A stretch of 64,000 nt of DNA from Corythoichthys intestinalis (taxonomy: Eukaryota; Chordata; Actinopteri; Syngnathiformes; Syngnathidae): NCBI RefSeq assembly GCF_030265065.1, contig NC_080405.1, forward strand, positions 22,518,501 through 22,582,500, given 5' to 3'. The notes under the pieces were generated by a model. It had not been told where the DNA came from and made no database searches. It worked only from the letters and a program-made list of their open reading frames with translations. The position numbers were made by a program, and so were the translations under genes. Shown here one piece after another: positions 34,266 to 46,766 of the stretch. How positions within the stretch are numbered: position 1 is the first letter of the stretch; every line of letters starts with the position of its first letter.

Positions 34266-34456
34266 GCATATTAATTAAAAAAAAAAAAAAAAGATGCTGG
34301 TTTTTCAGATATTTAAAAAAAAAAAAAAATGTAATATTAATTTTTTTTATTTATCTAAAATGCCAGGAAAATGAAACAGCCTTTTATTAACTGTTAAATA
34401 ATCCATAACTAAGTAACACAGATAGCAGCAGCCCAAAGTTAAATTTAGTTTGTATA

Positions 34457-35435
34457 TGGCGGAAAACACAGACAAGACTGAAAAAGCAGTTTCTGCTCTT
34501 GCACGCCTCTTTAAAAGAAACTGCTGTATTTTAAGCCATAACAACTGTTGTGTTTGACAGAACAATATGTCTGTATGCTGCCATAGCAGATTCATGGCGC
34601 ATTAAGCCCCCAAACTATTTTAAATGTGTCCGTTTTACCCAGGAAACCCCTGTTTACAAACGTCGTGCAACTGCTTTGTTTCAACCAAGCCATAAAACGA
34701 AGGTAATCAATTATATGTATTATTCAAAATGTCTGGTATTTTTAGCTTAGAATCATTAATTGATGTCTAATACTTCATTAAAAAAAATAAAATAAAAATA
34801 AATTTTTAAATCATTCACTCACATATTTTAAACTTTTAAACAAATTACGTCACAATGGAAAAAAATGGTGTCTGTAAAACAGTCACGTATATCTACCTCA
34901 TAACTATCGGTTGATTGTATTTTTGTTGTTGTTGTTATTGTTGCATTTTCTCCGATATGTCAGATGATAAATAACCGATCCAAACCAAGAAAACTTTGAA
35001 AAAAAAGATTTAAAAGGGTAAATATCTGAAAAAGAAAATCTCGACCACTCCTTGATGTCTACGATTTCTACATCGCGGGCCTTGCTATATTACCATGTTT
35101 CACCCATAAAATCCCTCAAAAATCCAGCTCTAGCCATTCACAGCTGTGTCTTGACACTCAGTGATGAAACAAGGTAAGCATGCGATAATATCTCGTTAAA
35201 GTCATGGCGTCTTTAATTTTGCTCTTTCATGTTCTCACCTTCAGATAGGGTTTCGCTGTTAATTTTATTTATTTATTTATTTAAAGCCCTCCTGTTCATA
35301 ATTGTTCTTCCCCCATAAAATTGAGATTTTAAGCTTTCCAATGATGTATCACATATGAATATCGGACAATTTTGAAACCTGGCCAAATTGGGGGTCTCAG
35401 AGCGGAACTTTAAGTCACCTGAGTGTTTTCCGCCA
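34457..35435 (+). mobile_element. ~1 kb TIR element, copy 1 of an inverted pair
   Basis: It starts TGGCGGAAAACAC and ends GTGTTTTCCGCCA. The whole block aligns in reverse orientation with 40315-43309 once the insertion there is removed. Shared landmarks include CATAGCAGATTCATGG and AACTATCGGTT. No transposase is seen. A Tc1 abuts its right end. Confidence 0.65.
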
Positions 35436-35437
35436 AA

Positions 35438-36973
35438 CAGTGGGGCAAATAAGTATTTAGTCAACCACCAATTGTGCAAGTTCTCCTACTTGAAGTGATT
35501 AGAGAAGCCTGTAATTGTCAACATGGGTAAACCTCAACCATGACAGACAGAATGTGGAAAAAAAAACAACAACAGAAAATCACATTGTTTGATTTTTAAA
35601 GAATTTATTTCCAAATTAGAGTGGAAAATAAGTATTTGGTCACCTACAAACAAGCAAGATTTCTGGCTGTAAAAGAAGTCTAACTTCTTCTAACGAGGTC
35701 TAACGAGGCTCCACTCGTTACCTGTATTAATGGCACCTGTTTTAACTCATTATCGATATAAAAGACACCTCTCCACAATCTCAGTCAGTCAGTCACACTC
35801 CAAACTCCACTATGGCCAAGACCAAAGAGCTGTCAAAGAAATCAACTGTGGGAGCAATTATTAGAAAATGGAAGACATACAAGACCACTGATATCTCCCT
35901 CGATCTGGGACTCCATGCAAGATCTCACCCCGTGGCGTCAAAATGATAACAAGACCGGTGAGCAAAAACCCCACAACCACATGGGGGGACCTAGTGAATG
36001 ACCTATAGAGAGCTGGGACCACAGTAACAAAGGCTACTATCAGTAACACAATGCGTCGCTAGGGACTCAAATCCTGCACTGCCAGACGTGTCCCCCTGCT
36101 GAAGAAAGTACACGTCCAGGCCCGTCTGCGGTTCGCTAGAGAGCATTTGGATGATCCAGAAGAGGATTTGGTGATTGTGTTATGGTCAGATGAAACCAAA
36201 ATAGAACTTTTTGGTATAAACACAGGTTCTCGTGTTTGGAGGAGAAAGAATAATACTTAATTGCATCCGAAGAACACCATACCCACTCTGAAGCATGGGG
36301 GTGGAAACATCCTGCTTAAGGGCTGTTTTTCTGCAAAGGGACCAGGGCGACTGATCTATGTAAAGGAAAGAATGAGTGGGGCCATGTATCGAGAGATTTT
36401 ATACTAAAAGTCTCCTTCCATCAGCAAGGGCATTGAAGATGAGACGTGGCTGGGTGTTTCAGAATGACAATGATCACAAACACACAGCCAGGGCACAAAG
36501 GAGTGGCTTCGTAAGAAGCATTTCAAGGTCCTGGAATGGCCTAGCCAGTCTCCAGATCTCAACCCCATAGAAAATCTGTGGAGGGAGTTGAAAGTCCGTG
36601 TTGCCCAGCGACAGCCCCAAAACATCACTGCTCTAGAGGAGATCTGCATGGGGGAATGGGCCAAAATGCCAGCAACAGTGTGTGACAAGCTTGTGAAGCG
36701 TTACAGAAAACGTTTGGCCTCCGTTATTGCCAACAAAGGGTACATAACAAAGTATTGAGATGAACTTTTGGTATTGACCAAATACTTATTTCCCACCATG
36801 ATTTGCAAATAAATTCTTTAAAAATCAAACAATGTGATTTTTCTGTTTTTTCCCCACATTCTGTCTCTCATGGCTGAGGTTTACCCATGTTGACAATTAC
36901 AGGCCTCTCTAATATTTTCAAGTGGGAGAACCTGCACAATTAGTGGTTGACTAAATACTTATTTGCCCCACTG
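35438..36973 (+). mobile_element. Tc1-like transposon, transposase broken
   Basis: Ends are CAGTGGGGCAAATAAGTATT and its inverted copy, with TA on the right side. The transposase spans 35812-36758. After MAKTKELSK about 85 bp is deleted compared with the copy at 54864, removing the first helix-turn-helix. Later parts WSDETKIELFG-like and NDNDHKHTA are readable, the latter changed at the DDE region (DPKH to DHKH). Several frameshifts exist. It is the same family as 54864-56457. Confidence 0.8.
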
Positions 36974-39900
36974 TATATAAAATACTGTAGCACCAGTAGT
37001 GAAACACAAACTCTATAAAGTAGCAATGTCTCATCTATAACAAAGAGCCTTTAATTTCTCAAAGCTAACGCTTGTGTTGCATCATCGTTCCAAACATTTT
37101 TTTTAAGTTATGACCTTACAAAATGTATGAGTATAATAAACCTGTGTTTATTAGACTCCATTACCTTACTATTTGCTAATCTTAATTGAATATTTTGGAA
37201 TATTATAGTATTCTGTTTTACATGCCTGCTCCTGCACAGTTACGCTTTCGGCGCTTGGTAGGAATTGAAAATCTGTGCGCCAAAATCGTAGTACTACAGA
37301 TGAATGCAAGGCTGGTGTCCGACTGTTACATTTACTAATCATAAACATCTTCCTTGTGCTGAGTGGCTAAAGTATGACATCCGAAACACGCAAGAATGAA
37401 TGAAAAATCTGCCAAACACCAGATGGATGTACTCGATTCCATCAAATCCAAAAGCAAATACCATATGGAGTTACCAAAATAATAACGGATGCATGCTTCT
37501 TACCCAAGATGTGGTATTAACATTTATAGAAAAACTGTGCAAATGTAAATGTTTGACGACATCGTAGGGCGCGACTGTGCCAACAAACAAAGGCTGTCAA
37601 ATCTCCCAGAGCGAGGTGGCGTCTGAGTCATCCATGCTCATAATCTTCGTTCTTTTTGTTTTCTCGCCAAACAACGCTTGTTTTAGCTCCAAGTTATTTT
37701 GCATTGTAGCCGTTGTGCACGTGAGATTTAATCACAAAGCTCACGTGTCCTCACCTCACCATCCTCTCATCTTTTCACTAGCCGAGGCCTAATGATGCTG
37801 ACTTTTGCTAATGCAATACATTGTTTTGCTGTTCAAAAATAGTTTTGCCACACATTAATGCTTCTATTGGTAAGTAAGGATTGCTTCAATGTTACATTTA
37901 TCACTCTGTTGGGCAGTTGACAGCAGCGGTCACTGACCCAGAGGCTTGTGTTTCCATGGGCAGGACAAAATGAACTGGTCAGTGTGTGCTGTAGCCTGTA
38001 GGAAAGCAATTAGGCATGCTGTAGGTCACTAGTTGCTCTGCTATATTTAATTCTATTCTTCCTGGGCTTTGGCCATCTGTGTGCTTACATGTTATTTCAT
38101 CCTATCCAAATTTGACATGAACAAGAATGAACGTCATCAAAATACGTACGTCAATGACACACCGACTCACAGATGTGCACGGGAGACTGACAAGAGAGAA
38201 TTTGGATCCAGACAAAGAATGAGTGACAACGTAAAAAGCACCCACAAAAGAGAGAGAGAAAAAAGGCCAGAAGAAAAATAGCACCGAGTTTTAGAACACA
38301 AGGAGTGGGTGCTGTGTACGCACGTCATTGCAGTGACTTCCTCTTCGCTAATGGACTTAATGTCCACGGTTGTGTAGTTGTACCGGAAAAGCACACCATC
38401 TATAACCAATTAGTAGTATACAGGAAGCTTTGCAATGATGGAACGCAAACGCCTACACTTCTGGGACATTTGGGGAAAATATTTGAAAACTTTTGAAGCT
38501 GATAGCTGATTTCCATGCTCATACAGAGATGCATGTTCTCGACTTCATCATACGACATGGCTAGCAATATAAAACAAACTTTTTCCATGTGTCTATCATT
38601 AATGTTTGTCCACTGGTGAAGTTGGCTGGGATTTTTGGCTCACATTTTGACATTACGAGACGAAAACATATCCTATACAGTACAAAGTGGATGTGCCATT
38701 AGCAGGTTACGACGTAAAGATTGATAGCGTCACAGAGAGTCATAGTAATCTTTATTTTGGATCTTGCTGTTCTATTTTTTGTGAGAAAACACAATGCAAA
38801 AAGTATGCATAAGTGCTGAATATGATGGAGCAATTTTGATCAAGTGCTTATCAACAGAAAAAAAATCCTGTTGAACAATAATAATGATAAAAAACAAACA
38901 AATCATTTTTATGATGTGTATTAGTACAGAAAAAGTCAATAAAAGTCAATATTTCTAGGAAGTTTTTCAATGCCAGAATTGTTTTAGCCAAGGGCGTTGG
39001 TTTGCATAGGGACGGTAGGGACATAACACTACCAATTTTTCAGAATGTTCAAATTGTCCCCACCAACTTTAAAGCAACCTTATTTGCATTATGTAATGAG
39101 TTCAGTTATATATCTTCAGTAATTTAGATTGTCTTCCCATATGCTGTAAAGAAAGAATTGACCCTACCATTATTAAGTGAATTATTTTCATTATGTTCAG
39201 ACTTAAATTTACCCTTTTCACTTGCTGAATGTGCCAGTCCATTTTTTTTCTTAGCCAGCAGCAGCCACTGTCGGCAATGTAAAAAGACGCCAATGTTGTG
39301 GAGGTGGGGGACACACCACTAACTTTGCTACTGAAAGTCCAACCTGCATCAGAGTTAGCATAACATTAAACTGTGTGAATATGCTAACCTGCAAAACTCG
39401 AGTAGGAAGCTGCTTGGAGAGAAGTGTCCTCCTGTATGTGTTTTCTACTGTTAACGTTAAATTGTCAGAAATGTAGTGAACCGAGGTTTACCCCCTTCTC
39501 CGCAATTTTCCTTTTTATTGTATTTATGTGGTCTTAAAGCAGCCCTAAGAAGATTTCATTTTTTTGTTGAGTTTGGCTGTCTTGTGGCAAAAAGCAAAAC
39601 AAAAGCAGTAGTGTTTTACCTGAAGGAAACCTCAATTTATTATTATTATTTTGTTGTTGTTGTTATTCCCCGCCTAAGAAGTCTTTTAAGTTATATGGAA
39701 TTTTTTTATTTAGACAGATAGTGTTAGACAGATAATGTTGAGTGGACAAATGTTTTTGTTTTTAGCATTCCTGGATAGTTAAGAGATTATCATGAAGTTT
39801 GTATTTATATTGTGTTTTAATATAATTTTTTTAAAGTTATGTTCAAATATTGCAATTTAAATTTGCTAATAAAATCCAAACATTTATTCTGGAAGTTTCC

Positions 39901-40314
39901 AAAATGTTTCTTGAGTAGTTTTTGAAAACTAAAGTTTGAATCGAACGGTGTATCACCTCAACCAATACACATGAAAGTTAGCATAAGTCAATACAGATTT
40001 ATTTTGCATTGATCATTTATCCTATCAAGTAATTAAGGTTCATATTCTTGACAAATGTAGCCCTGACCCCTGTTCACTCAATCTGTTTGGTCTTATTAAT
40101 GTCCCATCCCCAGCAAAAAGTGTATATGCAGGTTATGCTGTTATGTCGTCCCTACCAATGTTGACACCAAACCTTCGCTCTTGGTTTTAGCCATTCAAAT
40201 GAGAGGACCTCAGGGGTCAGCAACCTGCAGCTTTAGCGCTGCATGTGGCTCCTTAGCGCTGCTCTAGTCGTTCCCTGGAGCTTTTTCAAAAATGTTTGAA
40301 AATGGAAAAATATA
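36974..40314. other. Gene-poor interval
   Basis: 3.3 kb without a recognisable gene, RNA or transposon. Short ORFs (for example 37577-37792 and 38069-38281) show no domain and no codon pattern. Purine-rich AGAGAGAGA at 38250-38260 is low-complexity. Confidence 0.5.
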
Positions 40315-41090
40315 TGGTGGAAAACACTCAGGTAACTTCTGCTCTGAGACCCTCAATTTGGCCAACTTTCAAAATTGTCCGATATGCATGAGTGATACAT
40401 CCTTGGAAAGCTTAAAATCTCAATTTTCTTGGGGAAGAAAAATTTTGAACAGGAGGGCATTAAAAAAAAAAAAAAAAATTAAACTGCGAAACACTGTCTG
40501 GAGGTGAGAGCATGAAAGACCAGAATTAAAGACGGCATGACTTTAACGAGATATTATCGCGTACTTACCTCCATGTAACATGTATCACCGAGTGTCAAGA
40601 CACCGCTGTGAATGGTCACAGCCAGATTTTTGCGGGATTTTATGGGTGAAATTGGTCATATAACAAGGGTTGCAATGCAGAAATCTCAGATATCAAGGAG
40701 TTTTTTTTTTTTTTTTTTTTAAACATTTACCCTTTTAAACGTTTTTTTTCTTCAGTTTTTCTTTGTTTGGATCAATTATTTATCATCAAACATATCAGAG
40801 AAAATGCGACAGTAACAAAAAAAATACAATTAACCGATAGTTATGAGGTAGATATCCATGACTTTTTTACAGACACCATTTTTTTTATTGTGACGTAATT
40901 TGTTTCAAAGTTTAAAATATGCAAGTGAATCATTTTATAAAGTCGTTATTTGTTCAAACTAAATATTAGACATCAATTACCGTAATTTCCCGAATATAAC
41001 GCGTTTTTTTTCCCCCAAAATTAAAAAAAAAAATTTAAATCATGGTGCGCATTATACATGGATGGAGACAGAAATATATATTATATAAAT

Positions 41091-41091
<1 letters not shown>

Positions 41092-41186
<95 letters not shown>
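41092..41186. repeat. (TA)n microsatellite
   Basis: About 95 bp of alternating TA directly left of the Tigger-like element. ORFs over it (YIYIYI) are artefacts. Confidence 0.95.
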
Positions 41187-41189
<3 letters not shown>

Positions 41190-42044
41190 TGGTACCTCTA
41201 CATACGAATTTAATTCGTTCCAGGACCTTGTTTGTAAGTCGAAATGGTCGTATGTCGAGCAGGATTTCCCCATAGGAATACATTATAATTCCATTAATTC
41301 GTTCCAAAGCCTAAAAACATACACTAAATTCTTAATAAATACTGCTGGCACTGTTACAAATGGCAATTAAACATAGAAAAACAAATAAGTTATGAATACA
41401 TAATTCAGAATAATATAATAATAATAAGAATAATTAATAATTATTCCTGTAAATAATGTAACGAAGCGGATTCTAATATGGCGGACACTTTTTACTGTCC
41501 CTGAACGCACCGCGAAGCTGACGTCTCAGTGAGATAGGTCGGTGCGGTAGAGATAATACTTTCGTTTTCTTGAGAGCAGTCAAGTGCTTAAGACAATGGG
41601 CGTTTTGTGTTGGATAAGTTCTTAAATAAATGATAAAAACGTGACGAAGCTGGCGATTTCCTTGGCAATGTTACCACAATGGTAACTGTCACCTTAACTT
41701 ATAAATAGTGGCGAACGGTGGTCGGAAGAGTATGGAAGAGGACCACGGAGCTGTATTGTTGAGCCAGTTCAGGGACGCGCACCCCAAGCTCATATTTTTC
41801 TTTAACTTGCATCTTCGTTTCAAAGGTAAGCATCATTTTTTTCCTTGTTTCTCCAACTGTATCAACTTTTTTTGAAAACTGTGTTGATTTCTCACACAAG
41901 AAAATCCACCGTGCGTTCGTTTCCAGTGCTGTCATGTCGTCGTATTTCGAGCAACTCGTCGGATGTAGAAACAAATGGCGGCTCAAATTTTACGTCGGAT
42001 GTCGAAAAGATCGTGTGTCGAAGTGATCGTATGTAGAGGTACCA

Positions 42045-42047
<3 letters not shown>
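41187..42047 (-). mobile_element. Tigger/pogo-like non-autonomous element
   Basis: Ends CAGTGGTACCTCTACATACGA and the inverted form resemble Tigger termini (CAGTGGTACCTNNANATACGA), with TA duplications on each side (41185-41186, 42048-42049). Minus-strand 41699-41986 encodes KKMMLTFETKMQVKEKYELG and VRVPELAQQYSS, which looks like the first helices of a CENP-B type DNA-binding domain. The catalytic part is absent. Confidence 0.65.

Positions 42048-42130
<83 letters not shown>
42048..42130. repeat. (TA)n microsatellite
   Basis: About 83 bp of TA immediately right of the Tigger-like element, suggesting insertion into one pre-existing TA tract. Confidence 0.95.
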
Positions 42131-42136
<6 letters not shown>

Positions 42137-43051
42137 CGTTTTTTTTTTTTTTTATTGACACGGCCATGTTGTGTTGAAGAAAAGTATGCGGCAATCCGTT
42201 GCCGACCATTATGGTACTTGACGACACCATTTTGTTTCGGTAATACTTCAGTCTGATCGGCCGAATGATTTCGTGTGTGTTAAATTCAGCTTTTTTCACT
42301 CTTCATAAAGCACAGAACTTAGTTTCTTGAACTCATTTGAGTCAACGTTTATTGCAGCTCCGCAACTCGGACCATAACAAACTTAACACAACACAGACTT
42401 CCTGTGTCCATCAACTATATCTGTCCCTCAGGAACCTCAAACCCAAATAACAATAGTTCCTATTGTTACTGTTGTGTCGACAGCGATGAGCTCTCTCAGA
42501 TTTCCGACTTACGTTCTCACTTTCATTTTACCGTATCAATCCATGGAGGAAACATTTATTCATCATGATGAAACGAGCAAGTTATACAGCAACCTTTAAA
42601 AGAAAAGTGACATCTGTTATGTTTTCTCCTGGATTCTGGTAAGTTCAAGAAGTTATTAGATCATATTATTACCGTACATATTGTCAGTTTACGGTAATGT
42701 TTTGAACTACCAATGTGCTATGCTTGTGCTGTGTTTCACCAGTCGGTAAAATGACATTTCTGTATCTGTACATGAGCTCTGTTTTCTTGTATTCTTCTAT
42801 TTATTGGTGCTATAATTAGGGTGCGCGTTATACACGGGTACAATAATTTCCCCTAGATTTTACAGGTAAGTTTGGGGTGCGCGTTATACACGGGTGCGCC
42901 TTATATTCGGTAAATTACGGTAATGATTCAAAGCTAAAAATGAAAGACCTTTTGAATAATACATATAATTAATTACCTTCGTTTTATGGCTGGGTTAAAA
43001 CAAAAACGGTTGCGCGACGTCTGTAAACTGGGGTTTTCAGGGTAAACCGGT

Positions 43052-43122
43052 AGGTGGATGGTGAGATTGTGTAAAGCGCTTTGAGCGCCTTGAAAGGTGG
43101 AAAAGCGCTATATAAGTGTAAC
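43052..43122 (+). repeat. LINE/SINE-like 3' tail fragment
   Basis: The block with GTAAAGCGCTTTGAG and AAAAGCGCTATATAAGTGTAA matches the recurrent 3' tail of fish L2-type LINEs and their SINEs, from memory. Only about 70 bp is present. Confidence 0.4.
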
Positions 43123-43309
43123 ACCACTTAAAATGGACAAATTAAAAATAGTTCGGGGGCTTAATGCCCCATGAATCTGCTATGGCAGCACATAGAAATA
43201 TTGTTCTATCGAACATAACAGTTGTTTTGGCTTAAAATACAGCAATTTCTTTTAAAGAGGAGTGCAAAAGCAGAAACTGCTTCATCAGTCTTGTCTGTGT
43301 TTTCCACCA

Positions 43310-46300
43310 TATTTACATTTTTGTTTTAATATGGTTTCTGTAGGAAGACAAACATGACGCAAACATTTTTCTAATTCATTCATATTATCATGAAGTTAAT
43401 CTTGAGGCGGCATCATACAACAGCTGTAGTCATGTGTTGCGTCATTCTCTATAAGATGCACTGCACGAAAAACAAACATTTAATCGTTAAGATTCATTTT
43501 GTATTTGTAGTCAACTTACTCATTTTGGTAGTAGGCAAATATAGCTAATATAAATACATCAAGCGTATGTTGCCTTCGTTATAAGGCTTTTAATATTCTG
43601 CGGCTCTAGACATATTTGTCTTTTTGGTCCAATATGCCTTTTTCAACATTATGGGTTGCCGCCCCCTGCCCTTGACTATTGCGATAGCAATGATGTTTTC
43701 ATGTAAGACGTCACTTAAATAGTCGTATATACGTACAGGGATTTAGCTCAGAAAAAAATGAGAATTTTGTGTATTTTGTCATATTCCTATTGCTGTAAGT
43801 TGTTCTATGTTGCCAAACTTTTGGTTCGGTGGCTCCCAGTCTGCTGCTTTTTTGTGCTAGTGTGCTCCCAGTCGTAAAATGCAGTAATTTCGTACACAAA
43901 TCTCATTCGCAGCAATTACTTAAAACAGCACTACCAAAAAAAAAAAAAAACACAAAAAAACAAACAAAAAAAAACCCCACACACATTAATAAACTGATAA
44001 CGCCATGCTGGTATGCCACAGTGTTTGGCTTTCCACTGTATGGTTTCCATATGTTACATTAATGGTTAATCCCGAAATTGTATCATAAAGCCAAATTTTG
44101 ATTACTTTGAGCCTTTTGTCAGTACTGTATAACCCTAACATTTTGAATGTTTTGTCCACACAGTATTTGAACAAGTTACCAGACCATATGTCTTTCAGCA
44201 AGTGCCATTTTAGGCTTGATAATTTTTGTAATTAATTAATTTATTTATTTATTTTCCCTTCAGGCATGACAAATCCAAAGAAACATACAGCATTTATATG
44301 TGTTTACAATTAATTCAACCCAAAAAGAAAAGGGCTGACGGGAGAAACCGAAGCTTATTGAAACCCGTCCCCAGTATACCATATAGGACGCAGAAATGCG
44401 TCCTTCGCCTTCGAGTGTCTGTGAGTAATTATTGCCACTTTTTATTATTGATACACAAAACTCCTTCAGGTACTCAGGGCATTGAATAAATGGCAGCTGG
44501 ATCTTCTAGGCAGGATTCATTAATTCATGCAACAATAACACGTAGTTACTATGACAGCACCAAGACTTTTTTTAATGATCTGATAAAGCATGATTGGTGG
44601 AGATGTGAAACATCATCCAAGACAACCAGAAAAGTCCAGTTCTGATCGATTCGATGTTCGAAGCATGAACTGATTGGATGAATGAGAATTTTCATAGGTA
44701 ATTCCTTGAGATGCTCAAAAAGCTGAAGTCTCACAAAATTTGTAGTTAAAGTCCCATTTTTGTCAGGTATTTGTGGCATTCATGTACAGTCGTACCATCA
44801 TTCTTCTCATTACAGTAAAAAAGTGGTCGCTCATGTACTGTAGTTTGGAAATGTGTGAGTGTATCACTAACACATTTGAATCATCGGCATCACAGTTCGG
44901 ACTCTGTTGAGTAGGTGTGTGAACTCCTGAAAGATGCCAGGTGCCCTTTTTGGCCCTATACTTGATTCACCCCCCTTTTAACACATTTTCGGACAACTCA
45001 TTATATACCCGATATACTGTAGCTTGTGAATGTGCCGAATGAATAGTGTTGTTGTCAATGAACTTTACAGTTACACACGCTGCCTCATGATCTTGCATGG
45101 CCCTCAATTAATGGACTCATGCAATGCAAACATAATAATTTTAAAAGTGGAGAGCTTTGCTCTGCTAAGCATCCCCACTAAAACCGTTGGCAGTGACTCA
45201 CATCACTACTGTAATTTTCAAGTGTCAAAACTAATTTCTCATAAGTTTCATCAGTTTGAGCACTATATTTATATCATTATCATTGTTATTATTATTTATA
45301 TATTTATATCCAATTGTCACCTATGAGCCTGACTCAGTTTGTTGAAACAAAGAAACTCCCACTCACATATGTCTGATGGTTTATTTATTTATTTTTTCTA
45401 AACAAAGCACAGCAATGACCAGCTTTCTTTTGAAACACACAGAATTAGGGTCTTTTTCAGGTCAAATGCAATGTTTAAAAACATGTTTTCTGATTAAATA
45501 AAACTCTTGGGTTTTTCAATAATAAATAAGTTCTATATAACATTTCAAATTTTTTTTCCAAATTAGGAAAACCTTTAATAAATACAGGTATGCAACATAA
45601 AAATCTAATTTCTTCATGCTTCAAACACTTGCTTATAATCTAATTAAAAAAAAAAAAAAAAAAACAACACATAAAACAGACACATTTATGATTAACTTTA
45701 TCAGCCAATTTAATGGTTTCATCCATTCCTAAACACTGCAGAGTTAAGAGGGGAAAGTCAAACCAGGCAACAGTAGTGCGGAGAAGTGCGAGATGTGTGA
45801 CGTTTGTCGTGTGATGCGTGTTTCAAGTTGCTTGAGTTGTTTCAAGTTGCATGTACAAGTGTGGGTGGCTGTGGTGCTGACATCTCTGGGCTCACACATG
45901 ACATGGAATCTGAGAGGAGAAAATCACTCTTGGCTGACAATCCTGCACTTGGCCTCGTTTTGTTTTGGCAACTCTGATGTTACCATTTTATATAAAAAAA
46001 TATCAAATGTGTCCACGGCCTTCAGATGTAGTAATGCTGGTCGCTGAAACATGAGCAATAAGAAAATGGACTATTTCTTAACCAATCAGATTTCAAAATT
46101 CGTCCTTTCAGTGCTCTCTTTGACTTCAGCATCCGACCTCTGACTACAGAACAAGCCAAGTTCCATGTGCAAATCCCATCTGTGACAATCTGCAGTGCAC
46201 ATATTAATATATTTGATAACTAGCCTCTCTGTCGGTGTATTTTATTTAAATTGTGTTGATTTTTCATGTTAGTAAACATTAGAAGGTGGATGACCTACAG

Positions 46301-46766
46301 ACGGCCCTCATACCTAATGCAAAGCCTGCCTCTTTTTTATGACTTGAATCACTACTTCGACTCATCCAAAGAAATATATAAACTAAACTATTGCAACACA
46401 CCCTCTTATCGTTCTCATATGTTTTCACTTTTTTTTCAAAAGCATTGACACACTTTTTTTCCATGTAGAAAAGAAACTAGAATTTATAATGCCTTCAGAG
46501 TGTTATGTCATTCGTTAAAAGTGGCTGTGTGCTACCTTTCACTGTCTCCAGCAGCCACATCAACTATTTTGATAAGCCTCAATTGATATCTGTTTTTGAT
46601 AACAGATACTGGCTTCCTTGCCTGTTTCCTGTCGCTGCGCGCCTTCACCTACTTCAAAGATTGAGGAGGTGGCAGAAAGGGATCAAGATCCCAGGTTTTT
46701 GTTTTGAGTTGAAAAGAGCAGGACTGAGGAATGAGAGAAGAGATAAGTGTTGAAGATTGGTCGGAT
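43310..46766 (-). other. Intergenic region and rtn4rl2 3' untranslated region
   Basis: No ORF of note. Minus-strand AATAAA signals cluster at 45380-45394 (TTTATTTATTTATTT on the plus strand), about 1.4 kb past the rtn4rl2 stop, and could end its transcript. Poly-A runs lie at 43937-43950 and 45644-45664. Confidence 0.4.

Larger units (their letters stand above)
40980..42920. mobile_element. TA-flanked TIR element holding a nested Tigger-like element
   Basis: Ends CCGTAATTTCCCGAATATAA and inverted CCGTAATTTACCGAATATAA match at 19 of 20 positions and are flanked by TA. It is the same end family as 1194-2941. The interior carries GTGCGC(A/G)TTATACA direct or inverted motifs near both ends. Confidence 0.75.
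40315..43309 (-). mobile_element. ~1 kb TIR element, copy 2 of an inverted pair, with large insertion
   Basis: Ends TGGTGGAAAACAC and GTGTTTTCCACCA. It is the reverse-oriented relative of 34457-35435. It contains the TA-flanked element at 40980-42920, so its own length is about 1050 bp. Confidence 0.65.

Noticed and set aside
41042-41307. ORFs translating TA tracts as YIYIYI (also near 42000, 54760 and 61310)
   Set aside because: Artefacts of dinucleotide or pentanucleotide repeats.
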